The notes: generated by a model not told the origin, from the letters alone. A stretch of 31,705 nt of DNA from Sulfuricella sp. (GCA_019911785.1 JAIOJM010000009.1:1-31705); one strand, 5' to 3'. Shown: positions 13,991 to 23,451, counted from the stretch's first letter. Translations and numbers: made by a program.

Positions 13991-15130
13991 GTGAGTAGCG
14001 AACATAAAGTAAGAGCACTTGTTTTAGTCACGGATGCATACGGCGGACGTGGCGGCATAGCGTCGTATAACAGGAACATGCTGCAAGCATTGTGTGAGTA
14101 TCCGATGATGGAGCGGGTGCTGGTTATCCCGAGAAAAGTTTTTTATAGGTTGGAGGAGATGCCGGGCAACTTGGAATACCGCGTTGATTCTGCGGGAAGC
14201 AAGTTGCGGTATATGTATGCTTGTCTACAGACTGTTTTCTTCTATCGCCGTTTTGATCTGATTATTTGCGCCCACATTCATTTGCTGCCCATTGCCTGGT
14301 TAATGGGTCTGCTTTATCGGTGCCCAGTTATTCCTGTTATTTATGGAGTTGACACTTGGACCCCGACCTCGCGTAAATTTGTGAACCATCTGTGTCACAA
14401 GTTGAAGTCGTTTATTTCCATAAGGCGGCTAACGGCGCGACTTTTTATAGATTGGGCAAGAATTTCCACTGAAAATTATTACTACCTTCCAAATTGTATT
14501 GACGAATCAAAATATGGAATTCGTGACCGTAGAGAGGATTTAATAGAACGCTACAAAATCAGGGGTAAAACGGTTATTATGACAGCGGGAAGGTTGGATG
14601 CAGGTCACGATCTCAATAAGGGATTTGATGAGATACTGGAAGTGTTGCCAGAGCTTAAAACGCGAATCCCCAATCTTGTGTATTTGGTGATGGGGGATGG
14701 TGAAGATAAGGAAAGATTAGAGGCGAAAGCCAAGAATCTAGGCGTTGCCGACATGACTGTATTTACTGGTTATGTTTCGGAAGCGGAGAAGGCCGATCAT
14801 TACCGTTTGGCTGATGTATTTGCAATGCCGGGAAGCAATCCCGAGTTTGATCGTTATCCATATCGGTTTGTCTTCTTGGAGGCATTGGCTTGCGGCATAC
14901 CGGTTGTTGGATGCAGGCTTGAAGATCCTTGGGAGGTGAATGACCCAGAATCACAATTGATCATACAGGTCGATCCAAAAAACAAGGATGAAATTATCAA
15001 TGGGATATTAACTGCGCTATCCCGTCCGAAATGTCAAATTCAGCCCGGGCTTGAAAATTTTTATTTCTTAAAATTTAAAGCTAATTTTCATGAGATTGTC
15101 ACAAAAATTATTTCGGCTGTGAAGCACTGA
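13991..15130 (+). CDS. Glycosyltransferase, GT4-like (group 1)
   Basis: 379 residues with a GTG start preceded by GGAGAAAGG, 12 nt after the previous stop. GGRGGIASYNRNML is the acceptor-side glycine-rich loop of GT-B enzymes, VIMTAGRLD starts the donor domain, and the E-x7-E-like segment is YRFVFLEALACGIPVV. It probably transfers one sugar of the repeat unit on undecaprenyl carrier at the cytoplasmic side of the membrane. From here the DNA becomes AT-rich, pointing to a different origin from the sugar-nucleotide genes. Confidence 0.9.
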   Translation: MSSEHKVRALVLVTDAYGGRGGIASYNRNMLQALCEYPMMERVLVIPRKVFYRLEEMPGNLEYRVDSAGSKLRYMYACLQTVFFYRRFDLIICAHIHLLPIAWLMGLLYRCPVIPVIYGVDTWTPTSRKFVNHLCHKLKSFISIRRLTARLFIDWARISTENYYYLPNCIDESKYGIRDRREDLIERYKIRGKTVIMTAGRLDAGHDLNKGFDEILEVLPELKTRIPNLVYLVMGDGEDKERLEAKAKNLGVADMTVFTGYVSEAEKADHYRLADVFAMPGSNPEFDRYPYRFVFLEALACGIPVVGCRLEDPWEVNDPESQLIIQVDPKNKDEIINGILTALSRPKCQIQPGLENFYFLKFKANFHEIVTKIISAVKH

Positions 15131-15258
15131 TGTTAGAAGCTATTGCCACCAGTTTTTCTATCTTGTTTTGTGCATTGACCATAGTTGCCACACGACTTTC
15201 ACGGAATTACGAATCTTGTATTCCTAATATTCGTGGTGTTGTACGTGGTGATAATTGA
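15130..15258 (+). CDS. Small bridging ORF, 42 residues, unknown
   Basis: The frame starts on the A of the preceding stop (TGATG) and ends in a TTGA overlap with the possible TTG start of the next gene. The product has one hydrophobic segment (SFSILFCALTIVA) and a polar tail. I recognise no family. It may be a tiny membrane peptide, or the in-frame scar of a deleted gene whose start and stop contexts were kept. Confidence 0.3.
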   Translation: MLEAIATSFSILFCALTIVATRLSRNYESCIPNIRGVVRGDN

Positions 15259-15266
15259 ATCAATAT

Positions 15267-16163
15267 ATGAATCCTCTCGAACATATCCACATCTCACGAG
15301 TCTGTGATCTTTGTGGAACTGATATTTCCCAGAACGGTACCCGCGTGGTTGCAGGGCAGCAGGAACTGCTCGGAGTGCGGATAACCCTCACGACAGTCGC
15401 TTGTCAGCGTTGCCGTTTTATATTTCAGCCAGAACGTTTCTCCGATGCCCTGCTAACCACACTGTACGAACAGGATACGAGCTTTTCCTTCGGTGAGGCG
15501 AAGGAAGAAATGCCGATCATTAAGTCAGGCCTGGTCGAACGGCAAGAAGTTATCTCTAAGGCAATGAGTGCGTACGGGATTACAGAAGGCGCGGCGGTGC
15601 TTGATGTGGGTGGCGGGCGTGGTGAGTGTTGTCAGCACCTGGTGCAACGACATCGGGTTGTAGTTGCAGATACAACTGAAAGTCCTCCAGTTGACCCCAG
15701 GATTGAAAAGGTACTTGGACTTTTCTCAGGGAACTTGGAAAAGGGTACATTTGATGTAGTGGTGATGAACCACGTACTCGAACATGTTTTTTCGCCTACT
15801 GCACTCTTGGCATCTGCGTACAATATGCTCAAAGAAGGGGGTATTGTTATCGTGGAGGTGCCGTTCGAACTCTATACCCCTCTTGTGTTCAGGCATCTTG
15901 GGGACTGGCGGCATGTGGCCTACTTCTGTCGTGCTACCTTGCGGAAGTTCCTCGAAAAGTCTGGCTTCGTGGTGGATCGGGTCGTGCTGGAGGAAGGCTG
16001 CTACGGTGTGCGGCGGCTGCCAGTCGTCCGGGCGGTCGCTCGCAAACTGGCGCCACCACCAGCCGTACGCCCAATCCGAAATTTCCCGCTGGCACTGGTG
16101 GTGGACATGCTCGCGCCCGCCGTGCTGGCATCGCTGGTCAAGCGCGTGGTGGCGTGCAGATGA
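15267..16163 (+). CDS. Class I SAM-dependent methyltransferase with N-terminal Zn-ribbon
   Basis: 298 residues if started at the ATG at 15267; a TTG at 15255 would add four. CDLCG and CQRC form a four-cysteine metal site at the N-terminus, followed by the SAM-binding VLDVGGGRGECCQHL and the VVVMNHVLEHV motif of Methyltransf_11/23 proteins. Such Zn-ribbon methyltransferases are frequent in O-antigen and EPS clusters and act on sugars or on lipid-linked glycans. The last third returns to high GC content. The stop overlaps the wzx start by 4 nt. Confidence 0.8.
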   Translation: MNPLEHIHISRVCDLCGTDISQNGTRVVAGQQELLGVRITLTTVACQRCRFIFQPERFSDALLTTLYEQDTSFSFGEAKEEMPIIKSGLVERQEVISKAMSAYGITEGAAVLDVGGGRGECCQHLVQRHRVVVADTTESPPVDPRIEKVLGLFSGNLEKGTFDVVVMNHVLEHVFSPTALLASAYNMLKEGGIVIVEVPFELYTPLVFRHLGDWRHVAYFCRATLRKFLEKSGFVVDRVVLEEGCYGVRRLPVVRAVARKLAPPPAVRPIRNFPLALVVDMLAPAVLASLVKRVVACR

Positions 16164-17446
16164 TCGTTAGAACGCTGCGGACGAATTTTGCTATTCAGGT
16201 GATCACCTTCGCCACCTCAATCTTGATGGCGCGTATTCTTGGCCCCACCGGGCGAGGCGAGCTTGCGCTAGTATTGCTCTACCCCCAGCTTGTTGCAGTC
16301 CTCTCACTGATGGGGGTAGATAGAGCGATCGCTGTCCTCGGTGGCCGTGGGGAGCTTGACCGACCTATCGCAGCGATTTCCAAGCTAGTGTTACTATTCT
16401 CAATTCCGGCGATGGGGCTGGGCTATGCAACCGTGATCTGGCGTGTGGCCGATCCCCATCTGATTGGTCTGGCGACGATGTATCTCTCTTATGTCCCAGC
16501 CGTGTATTTCTTTATGCTTTTTTCGTTTCTGTTTAATGGTACCGGAGATTTTGCCCGCTTCAATCTGGTTCGGCTGGGGTTCTATTTTGTCAACCTCGCC
16601 CTGCTGCTCGCCATCTGGGCGGTCGCACCGATATCGTCCCTGGACTGGGTCGTGCTCGCGAATCTGGCTTCCGTTTATGGGGGGCTTGCCTTGGCCGTAT
16701 GGCTGCTACGTGGCTTCCGATACTCTGGTGGTTTGGGTAATGAGAAGGCGAAAACTAACGATGTCAAAAATGTGCTTCGTTTGGCATTAGTCTTTGCTTT
16801 ACCCGCTGCACTCGCCCAATTCAGCGGTTCCATTTACCAGATCATTCTTGAGCACCACTTGGGTGTAGAGCCGTTGGGTCTATTCGTTGTCTATTTTTCT
16901 TACAGCCGCATTCTTTCTCCAGTGGGGAGTGCTATTGCTTCTCATGTGTTCTATCACGGTATTACCGGAAAAGACCAGGATATTGCTCGTATCTGCCGAT
17001 TAAGTCTTATTATCTACATCTTGTGTTCTCTGCCGCTGTGGTTGTTTGCCAGGTGGCTCATCCCGCTGATATTTGGACGGGGTTTCGTGGTGAATTTATG
17101 GGTTATTGCGTTTCTTTTAATTTCCGGCATGTTCGCATTATTGGCGGACAATATGGCGGAATTCCTGAAAGGTTATAAAAAGGTACGGGCCGATACCTGG
17201 GGGCGGATAATCTATCTCGTTACCGTTGGTATTCTTGGCTGGTGGTTGGTGACTCTTTGGGGCCTCATCGGGATGGCATTTGCGATTGCACTGGCAGATA
17301 TTCTTCGTTACTGCTATCTCATCGGTCACATTGGACGTTTCACAGGCCAGTTTGTTGGCAAATTTTGGCAAGTGACGCGGTCAGATATAGCAGCTTTAAT
17401 CGTTAGTGGAAGAATGGTATTCGTGCGGGTGAACAAATTACGATGA
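16160..17446 (+). CDS. wzx: Wzx-type lipid-linked oligosaccharide flippase
   Basis: 428 residues with many hydrophobic segments (about 12) and the N-terminal pattern FAIQVITFATSILMARILGPTGRGELALV of the polysaccharide-synthesis (MATE/MVF-like) flippases. It would move the finished undecaprenyl-PP repeat unit across the inner membrane. I take the ATG at 16160 (ATGA overlap with the upstream stop) rather than the GTG at 16154. Together with the Wzy-like protein downstream it defines a Wzx/Wzy-dependent assembly route. Confidence 0.88.
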   Translation: MIVRTLRTNFAIQVITFATSILMARILGPTGRGELALVLLYPQLVAVLSLMGVDRAIAVLGGRGELDRPIAAISKLVLLFSIPAMGLGYATVIWRVADPHLIGLATMYLSYVPAVYFFMLFSFLFNGTGDFARFNLVRLGFYFVNLALLLAIWAVAPISSLDWVVLANLASVYGGLALAVWLLRGFRYSGGLGNEKAKTNDVKNVLRLALVFALPAALAQFSGSIYQIILEHHLGVEPLGLFVVYFSYSRILSPVGSAIASHVFYHGITGKDQDIARICRLSLIIYILCSLPLWLFARWLIPLIFGRGFVVNLWVIAFLLISGMFALLADNMAEFLKGYKKVRADTWGRIIYLVTVGILGWWLVTLWGLIGMAFAIALADILRYCYLIGHIGRFTGQFVGKFWQVTRSDIAALIVSGRMVFVRVNKLR

Positions 17447-17502
17447 GCAATTTATCCGAGTTGCGTGTGGGTGTGAAAAATAATTTGGGCCTAGAATTAT
17501 GA
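17443..17502 (+). CDS. 19-codon bridging ORF between wzx and the FkbM gene
   Basis: The start overlaps the wzx stop (ATGA) and the stop overlaps the next start (ATGA). The short peptide (MSNLSELRVGVKNNLGLEL) matches nothing I know. It may only couple translation, or be the scar of an in-frame deletion. Confidence 0.3.
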   Translation: MSNLSELRVGVKNNLGLEL

Positions 17503-18215
17503 CAATTGCAAGAATTGCACAATTTCTCAGTCAAGCAAAAAAACTTACTTTATGGCGCATACGATTGCGTATCGACCGATTGTTACCGTCTAAACTCGAC
17601 CAATTCATGAAACAGGTGCCAGGCGTAATCCATGTTGGTGCTAATAATGGCGGCGAAAGGGATGCGTACGCGAAATATGGCTTACGTGTAATTTGGATTG
17701 AGCCGAATCCTGAAGTATTTGAAATATTGCAAAAAAATATTCGAGGATACGTTGGGCAAAAAGCTTTCCAGTATTTGGTTACCGATCAAGATGATTCGGA
17801 ATATGAATTTCATATTGCAAACAATAATGGAGCATCATCATCAATACTTGACTTGAAACTTCATTTGGAACTTTGCCCTGACATTGTCTATGAAAGAACG
17901 ATTAAGTTACGGAGCGCAACATTGACATCGCTCTTGATGAAAGAGTCCGTTAGGGCTTCTGATTATCCTGCGCTAGTTATGGATACGCAGGGGTCGGAGT
18001 TGCTTGTATTGAAAGGAGCAAAAGAAATTTTGAGCTCATTTCAGTTTATCAAGATAGAGGTTGCAGATTTTGAATCATACAAAGGCTGTTGCCAGCTAAA
18101 AGATATTGATCTGTTTATGAAACATAACGGCTTTAAAGAGATTTGTCGAAGTAAATTTGCAGAACATTCTGGTGGTGGTAGTTACTACGATATTCTCTAT
18201 AAGAGAGATGCTTAA
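17499..18215 (+). CDS. FkbM-family methyltransferase
   Basis: 238 residues. VIHVGANNGGERDAYAKYG is the SAM-binding motif of the FkbM family, IEPNPEVFEIL holds the acidic residue for the adenosine ribose, and LVMDTQGSELLVLKGA is the second family signature. FkbM-type enzymes O-methylate hydroxyls; in glycan clusters they usually methylate a terminal or internal sugar. The gene is strikingly AT-rich compared with the following glycosyltransferase. Confidence 0.9.
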   Translation: MTIARIAQFLSQAKKLTLWRIRLRIDRLLPSKLDQFMKQVPGVIHVGANNGGERDAYAKYGLRVIWIEPNPEVFEILQKNIRGYVGQKAFQYLVTDQDDSEYEFHIANNNGASSSILDLKLHLELCPDIVYERTIKLRSATLTSLLMKESVRASDYPALVMDTQGSELLVLKGAKEILSSFQFIKIEVADFESYKGCCQLKDIDLFMKHNGFKEICRSKFAEHSGGGSYYDILYKRDA

Positions 18216-18272
18216 TATCTTCTGATTAAGCAACCGAATCCATCGATCAAACTATTTTATAGACTTGCACTC

Positions 18273-19316
18273 ATGGCTGTGAACCTGTTCCTGTCCACAC
18301 ACACCTGGACCTTACCCCTTAATGCCTTCGGCGTACGCCAACATGTGGCGGCGCTATACGAAGAGGTGTTTCGGGGTTGCGATATGCGCGTGTATCCCAA
18401 GGGACCGACGGGCAACCTGCTGGCCGATGTGCTACGTCATCTGCCCGTGCTTCTCGCGGGCGAGGTTAACGTCCTTGCACCAGACTATCCGGTTGTGGCC
18501 GGCGCCCTGGCATCCTGGGCCAGGCGATACCCAGGTCTCATCGTGCACACTTGGAAAGTGCCGGGGGTGTCAGACGCGCGCCTGAGTGCACGGGTTTACG
18601 ACTTCCTGCTGCGCCGGGTGATCGACCGTGCACGCGCGGTCGTGGTTGTAAGCATGGCCCAGAAGCGTCAACTGGAAGCGCTGGGGGTGTCTTGTCCGGT
18701 GGTGTTCGCGCCGGTGACGGTGAATAGCCAGTTCTGGCACGCCGACCCGGTGGATATGGATGATGTACTCGCGCATTTCGACCTGGAGAAAAAAGGCTAC
18801 GTGTTGACGGTTGGCGGCTCTGATCGAGATGAGATTTATGCCGCCCAAACGGCCAGAATGCTAGGATTACCCTATGTCCGGGCCACCTATAGCGTTTATT
18901 ATGCAGATCGCGCGCGGGCGCTGCTTGCCCGTGAGAATTTGATAAGCCACTCCCGTATCCTCGTTAAGCCTTCCGATGTGGAATTGCGGGCGCTATATGC
19001 CGGGGCATGGTTGGTTTGTTTACCAACCCTGACGCGGACCAATCCTGCCGGTCTGACTTCACTTGCGGAAGGCATGGCTTGTGGGGCTGTTGTTGCGATA
19101 CCAGAAACCATAGCAGAGGGCTACGTCGCGGATGGGATTAATGGTCTGGTGTTAAGGGGGGCGGCAGATGACTTTGCTGCAAGAGTGCTTTCGGAAAGTG
19201 ATGATTTACCCTTGATTCGACAAATGGCACGGAAGTTTGCGGAAACTAAATTAAACAACTTAACTGTGGCGCAGCAGGTGCGGGCCCAATTTCAGTCTGA
19301 GCGAGTATGGGGATAG
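18273..19316 (+). CDS. Glycosyltransferase, group 1 family
   Basis: 347 residues. FGVRQHVAALYEE near the N-terminus corresponds to the acceptor-domain loop, and LTSLAEGMACGAVVAIPE with VADGINGLVL is the donor-domain signature. The protein is shorter than most GT4 enzymes, and the first domain is weakly conserved. Its DNA is GC-rich although both neighbours are AT-rich, so it has probably been swapped in singly. A GTG-started gene follows 4 nt after the stop. Confidence 0.8.
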   Translation: MAVNLFLSTHTWTLPLNAFGVRQHVAALYEEVFRGCDMRVYPKGPTGNLLADVLRHLPVLLAGEVNVLAPDYPVVAGALASWARRYPGLIVHTWKVPGVSDARLSARVYDFLLRRVIDRARAVVVVSMAQKRQLEALGVSCPVVFAPVTVNSQFWHADPVDMDDVLAHFDLEKKGYVLTVGGSDRDEIYAAQTARMLGLPYVRATYSVYYADRARALLARENLISHSRILVKPSDVELRALYAGAWLVCLPTLTRTNPAGLTSLAEGMACGAVVAIPETIAEGYVADGINGLVLRGAADDFAARVLSESDDLPLIRQMARKFAETKLNNLTVAQQVRAQFQSERVWG

Positions 19317-19320
19317 TCGA

Positions 19321-20634
19321 GTGGCACAGCTAACACTACTAATTATGTCCGTCATTCTTATACTGGCGGTGGTCGCCCTTGGGCGCACCAAAAGGGCTAA
19401 CTTTGATATGCTTGATGCATATTTCTTGATGGTTATGCTTTATTTCGGAGTTTACAGCATTATAGATGCAGTAATAAATGAGGCAGTTGGTAAGGATGCA
19501 ACGGTAGTGGTGCTGACATTTATACTGATCTTCTTTGCAATGTTGGTTACCTGGTGGCTTTATTTAGTAGTGCTTCCTTCGAAGTTCAGGAGGGTATTGC
19601 GGTTTAATAACCTAATTGAACAATGGGCCAATGTTGATCGTAAAACAATTACTCTCCTGGCGGCCTTATTTTTTGCATTCAATGGTTATTTGTTTATTGA
19701 ATTTGGGATGATTACGTATGTTGGCACGGAGCTCGAACTTTTAAGTATTTCTTTGCCCACTTGGGTTGGCCCATTAAAAAACTTAATGAGCGCCATTGGA
19801 TTTAGTTGTTATGTGTCCATAGTAGCTTCGATGATAAAGGGGCGAACAAGAATTTTCTCGCTTTATAGTTTGCTCATGCTTGCGCTGATGATCGTGCTTT
19901 CTCTCGATGGTAGAAGGGCATTTATTGAATTAATACTGATAGCATTTATTTTGTGGTCATGCTTCCGACGAGAGAATGTCTATTCATTTAAGCATTTCAC
20001 ACGTGGAATAATTATGCTAATTGCATACATTTTGCTCAGCAATATTTATCAGACATATCGAGTGGAAATATTTTCGATTCAGTCACGTATTAACGGTGGA
20101 GACGTTACTAGTTTGAGCGACGCCGCTGTGAATATAGATGCAACTATTGATAACTATCAACAACGATTAGCAATGTGGAACTTCAACTATATGATTACGG
20201 ATGAGCAAGTAAAAAATCCGTTAAAAATTTATTGGGGAGCCTTGGGTTGGCAATCTCTTCTTAATTCGGTACCGAGAGTCGTTTGGGACTCCAAGGAAGT
20301 TGTCGACATGGATGAAATGGTCGCCAACCTATACGGGTTTGCAGTAGAGGATTATCCATCAAATGATTTTGCAAGTTTTCAGTCTGATTTTGGCATTTTA
20401 ATGATAGCTTTTCTTCCAATTGTGAATATTTTAGTTTTATTGGTGGCTTCGTATTCTTGCTCTGTTACCAATAAACACAGTGCGTTAGCTCTGTTGATAC
20501 CTATTTTATGTTTGGAATACCTTATTAAGATAGAAAATGCTTACGGCGTTATATTTATTTTGTTTATAGATATTCTTCTAATTATGGCGTTGTGGTCGAT
20601 TGCCATGGTTCTGCGTCGCAGAATTAGAGTGTAG
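19321..20634 (+). CDS. wzy: Wzy-like O-antigen/EPS polymerase
   Basis: 437 residues with GTG start. About ten to eleven hydrophobic helices are spread over the whole length, with a large hydrophilic loop roughly at residues 240-355. It contains a GRRAFIELILIAF stretch often seen in oligosaccharide repeat unit polymerases, and ends in an arginine-rich tail. Sequence conservation is poor in this family; the call rests on topology, size, AT-richness and position near wzx. It would link repeat units in the periplasm. Confidence 0.75.
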   Translation: MAQLTLLIMSVILILAVVALGRTKRANFDMLDAYFLMVMLYFGVYSIIDAVINEAVGKDATVVVLTFILIFFAMLVTWWLYLVVLPSKFRRVLRFNNLIEQWANVDRKTITLLAALFFAFNGYLFIEFGMITYVGTELELLSISLPTWVGPLKNLMSAIGFSCYVSIVASMIKGRTRIFSLYSLLMLALMIVLSLDGRRAFIELILIAFILWSCFRRENVYSFKHFTRGIIMLIAYILLSNIYQTYRVEIFSIQSRINGGDVTSLSDAAVNIDATIDNYQQRLAMWNFNYMITDEQVKNPLKIYWGALGWQSLLNSVPRVVWDSKEVVDMDEMVANLYGFAVEDYPSNDFASFQSDFGILMIAFLPIVNILVLLVASYSCSVTNKHSALALLIPILCLEYLIKIENAYGVIFILFIDILLIMALWSIAMVLRRRIRV

Positions 20635-20645
20635 CCCTAATACTA

Positions 20646-20744
20646 ATGCGACATGAATTTACTACGTTTATTTTTGTTGTTTTTGTGCTGCTGAAAATGC
20701 GCAGAATGCGGCATAAACCCGCCGCGGACAAGGTGGCGGATTGA
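20646..20744 (+). CDS. 32-codon ORF upstream of a TTG-started glycosyltransferase
   Basis: A short frame with a hydrophobic core (FTTFIFVVFVLL) and a basic tail. Its stop overlaps the TTG start of the next gene. No family recognised; it may be a leader or a scar. The DNA passes here from AT-rich to GC-rich. Confidence 0.25.
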   Translation: MRHEFTTFIFVVFVLLKMRRMRHKPAADKVAD

Positions 20745-21955
20745 AAGTTTGCGTCATAACCCCAGCGTTTTATCCTGCTATCGTATATGGCGGCCCTATT
20801 ATCTCTACTTACCATACCTATGAGGAACTTGCGAAGCTGGGGGTCGAAGTCTTTGTTGCGACCACGAATGCGAACGGGAAGAAGAAACTGGAAGTAGAGC
20901 CGAACAGGTATATCCCTTTCAACGATCATCTTTTCGTGAAGTATTATGACGATACCGTCATTGGCCGGTTTTCATGGAGATTCGTTTTTTCTGTATGGCA
21001 GGATATCAGGGGCTGCGATTTGGTCCGGGTTGAAGATATTTTTTCTACCTATATTCCACCGTCTCTGCTCTTCGCTAGGCTATTCCGCAAGCCGGCACTC
21101 ATCTCCGCCAGAGGGGCCTTGAGCGAATGGTCGCTCCGGAACAAGAGGGCTCTGGCCAAGAAAATGTGGCTTGCGCTGCTGATCAACCCATTCGTACGCA
21201 AAGCCTGGTGGCATGCTACTTCCGGGCAAGAAAAGCGCGAGATACTGGAGTTGTATCCTGCGGCGAAGGTTATAGTCATCCCGAATGGCGCGGATGTGGC
21301 CGAATTTGGCAATGCAAGACGCCTGCCCGGAAACGAGTACCTCAGGAAGTTCGCCGGTGTGGACCGGCAGCCGGGAAAAATCGTCGTTTCGATGGGGAGA
21401 CTGCATAAGAAGAAGGGCTTCACTTTGTTGATAGAAGCCTTTGGAGGTCTGCTGAGCGATTTTATAGATGCCGTACTGCTGATAGCGGGGGAGGATGACG
21501 GCGAGAGAGGAAGTCTGGAGAACCAGATAGAACGGCTTGGTTTGAAGGGGAAAGTCTTCCTGGTCGGCGAGCTGAAGGGACAGGACAAGGCGGAATTCCT
21601 GGCAGGGGCAGATATGTTCGTTCTTCCCTCGTACAGCGAGAATTTTGGCAACGTATACCTGGAGGCGATGGCTGCAGGATTGCCTATTGTTGCGAGCAAG
21701 GGGACACCTTGGGAGCAAGTCGAGCGAATTGGCTGTGGGAAATGGGTGGAATGTTCGGCCGATGCGGTGCGGTCGGCGATGTATGAAATTCTTGCGGGCG
21801 ATCACGGGGCTATGGGGAAATTGGCCAGGGAATACGCGCAGCAGTATGATTGGCGCAATATCGCAAGGGGATTCGAGTCGGCTTTTGCCATGATGCTGGG
21901 ATTGCCGCGCCTGGAAATGAATGAGCACCCGGAAATTGATCATGCCGAAAAATAA
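20741..21955 (+). CDS. Glycosyltransferase, GT4-like
   Basis: 404 residues with a TTG start; no ATG lies close by and the protein begins as GT4 enzymes do (KVCVITPAFYPAIVYGGP). IVVSMGRLHKKKGFTLLIEAF opens the donor-binding domain, and SENFGNVYLEAMAAGLPIVASKGTPWEQ is the E-x7-E motif region. The similarity to WcaI/PimB-type mannosyl/fucosyl transferases is only general. It is followed by a methyltransferase gene with overlapping reading frame. Confidence 0.9.
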   Translation: MKVCVITPAFYPAIVYGGPIISTYHTYEELAKLGVEVFVATTNANGKKKLEVEPNRYIPFNDHLFVKYYDDTVIGRFSWRFVFSVWQDIRGCDLVRVEDIFSTYIPPSLLFARLFRKPALISARGALSEWSLRNKRALAKKMWLALLINPFVRKAWWHATSGQEKREILELYPAAKVIVIPNGADVAEFGNARRLPGNEYLRKFAGVDRQPGKIVVSMGRLHKKKGFTLLIEAFGGLLSDFIDAVLLIAGEDDGERGSLENQIERLGLKGKVFLVGELKGQDKAEFLAGADMFVLPSYSENFGNVYLEAMAAGLPIVASKGTPWEQVERIGCGKWVECSADAVRSAMYEILAGDHGAMGKLAREYAQQYDWRNIARGFESAFAMMLGLPRLEMNEHPEIDHAEK

Positions 21956-22598
21956 CCTGAAATACTCTTTGGCTGACGAGAAGGCCTATTACTCGCGGGA
22001 TTGGCCTTCACGGGCCCTGCCTTACAAGCATCTCCAGGGCTACATCGACTGCTGGCTGCCCGAGGCAGCGCGGTTATTCGAGGGCAAGATGGTGCTGGAT
22101 ATCGGTGCCGGCGAAGCGACCTATACCCGTATGCTGGCTGACACCTACTCCCCCAGCCGACTCGTCGCCTGCGAACTTTTTCCTGAGCGGATGAGGCCCG
22201 CCATGCGGGACAATGCTTCAGAAAACCTCAGTTTCGTGGCGGGAAGCTGTTTCCGTCTGCCTTTCGCCGATCTTACTTTCGATGCAGTATTCGGGAGCCT
22301 CATCCTGCATCAGCTTCCCGATCTCGAACTCGCGATCGCGGAGATTGACCGGGTACTGAAGCCCGGTGGAACTTATATCGGTATCGAAGCCAACCCCTAC
22401 AATGCGATCATTTTTTACCGGTATCTGAGGGGCCGGCATTCCAAAAACCAGTACCTTCTGAATGAATTGCATCTGTCGAAATTTACTTCAAGGGGGTTCA
22501 GTGTCGACATCCGTTTCTTCTATGCCCGCTTCCCCTCGTTGCGTAACCGGTTTCTGACTACCTGCATGGGAATTATCGCCAAGAAGGAGAGTAAGTGA
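21942..22598 (+). CDS. Class I SAM-dependent methyltransferase
   Basis: 218 residues from the ATG at 21942 (an earlier ATG at 21921 would add seven). MVLDIGAGEATYTRML is the SAM-binding motif and FGSLILHQLPDLELAIAEIDRVLKPGGTYIGIEANP the Methyltransf_11 region. Its 5' end overlaps the preceding glycosyltransferase by 14 nt. Substrate unknown; probably one hydroxyl of a sugar in the repeat unit. Confidence 0.85.
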   Translation: MPKNNLKYSLADEKAYYSRDWPSRALPYKHLQGYIDCWLPEAARLFEGKMVLDIGAGEATYTRMLADTYSPSRLVACELFPERMRPAMRDNASENLSFVAGSCFRLPFADLTFDAVFGSLILHQLPDLELAIAEIDRVLKPGGTYIGIEANPYNAIIFYRYLRGRHSKNQYLLNELHLSKFTSRGFSVDIRFFYARFPSLRNRFLTTCMGIIAKKESK

Positions 22599-23449
22599 TT
22601 TCAGTCATTATTCTGACTTACAATGAGAAGCCAAACATTCGCACCTGTCTAGGCTCGATCGCAGATCTGACGGACGACATCATCATCGTCGATTCGTTTA
22701 GCACGGATGAGACACTTGATATTTGCAAGGAGTTCGGGTGCCGCATTTTCCAGAATCCGTTCATCAACCAGGCACACCAGTTCAACTGGGCGCTTGACCA
22801 GGTCGTCATCAAATACGACTGGGTTCTGCGGCTCGATGCGGACGAGATCGTTCCCGACAAGCTAAAGGCAGAAATGCGCAGTACCGTGGGAAAAGAAGCC
22901 GGGGTGAACGGCTACCATCTGAACCGGCGCATGATCTGGATGAATCGCTGGCTCAAGCATGGCCGCATGTATCCACACTACATACTCAGGCTATTTCGCA
23001 AGGGCTGCGGCCATTACGAACTGAAGACCGAGGAGCACCTGATCGTTTCAGGAAGCACCGCCTATATGAAAAATGATTTCCTCGAAGACAACCGGAACAA
23101 TACTCTCGACTATTTCACGCTAAAACATATCAAAACTGCGATTGGGGAACTCGAGGAACTCTTGCGTCCCGTGCCTTTGGATGTCTACGTGGCGCCCTCG
23201 CTTTTTGGCAAGAAAATAAACCGCACACGCTGGCTGAAGGAGAGGCTTTATAGCTGTGCGCCGCTTTTTGTACGCCCATTTCTTTATTTCTTTTACAGGT
23301 ACATTATCTGTCTCGGGTTTCTGGATGGCAAACCAGGTTTGATCTGGCATGTGCTTCAGGCATTCTGGTACCGGTTCTATATCGACGCCAAGGTGTATGA
23401 AGAGCGATCTGGATGGGAAAAGGTTCAAAACAACTACAAGGATATTTGA
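22595..23449 (+). CDS. Glycosyltransferase family 2 (WaaE/KdtX-like)
   Basis: 284 residues with a GTG start in a GTGA overlap and a good AAGGAG at 22584-22589. ISVIILTYNEKPNI, IVDSFSTDET and the DXD-type RLDADE are those of GT2 enzymes; the overall pattern (AHQFNWAL, then LFRKG...HYELKTEEH) is that of the WaaE/KdtX subgroup. The C-terminal hydrophobic stretch (FLYFFYRYIICLGFL) probably attaches it to the membrane. It is inverting by family. Confidence 0.88.
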   Translation: MISVIILTYNEKPNIRTCLGSIADLTDDIIIVDSFSTDETLDICKEFGCRIFQNPFINQAHQFNWALDQVVIKYDWVLRLDADEIVPDKLKAEMRSTVGKEAGVNGYHLNRRMIWMNRWLKHGRMYPHYILRLFRKGCGHYELKTEEHLIVSGSTAYMKNDFLEDNRNNTLDYFTLKHIKTAIGELEELLRPVPLDVYVAPSLFGKKINRTRWLKERLYSCAPLFVRPFLYFFYRYIICLGFLDGKPGLIWHVLQAFWYRFYIDAKVYEERSGWEKVQNNYKDI

Positions 23450-23451
23450 AT

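Noticed and set aside
21080..21943. 287-codon open frame on the minus strand
   Set aside because: Antisense to the GT4 gene at 20741; no domain, no RBS and low-complexity composition.
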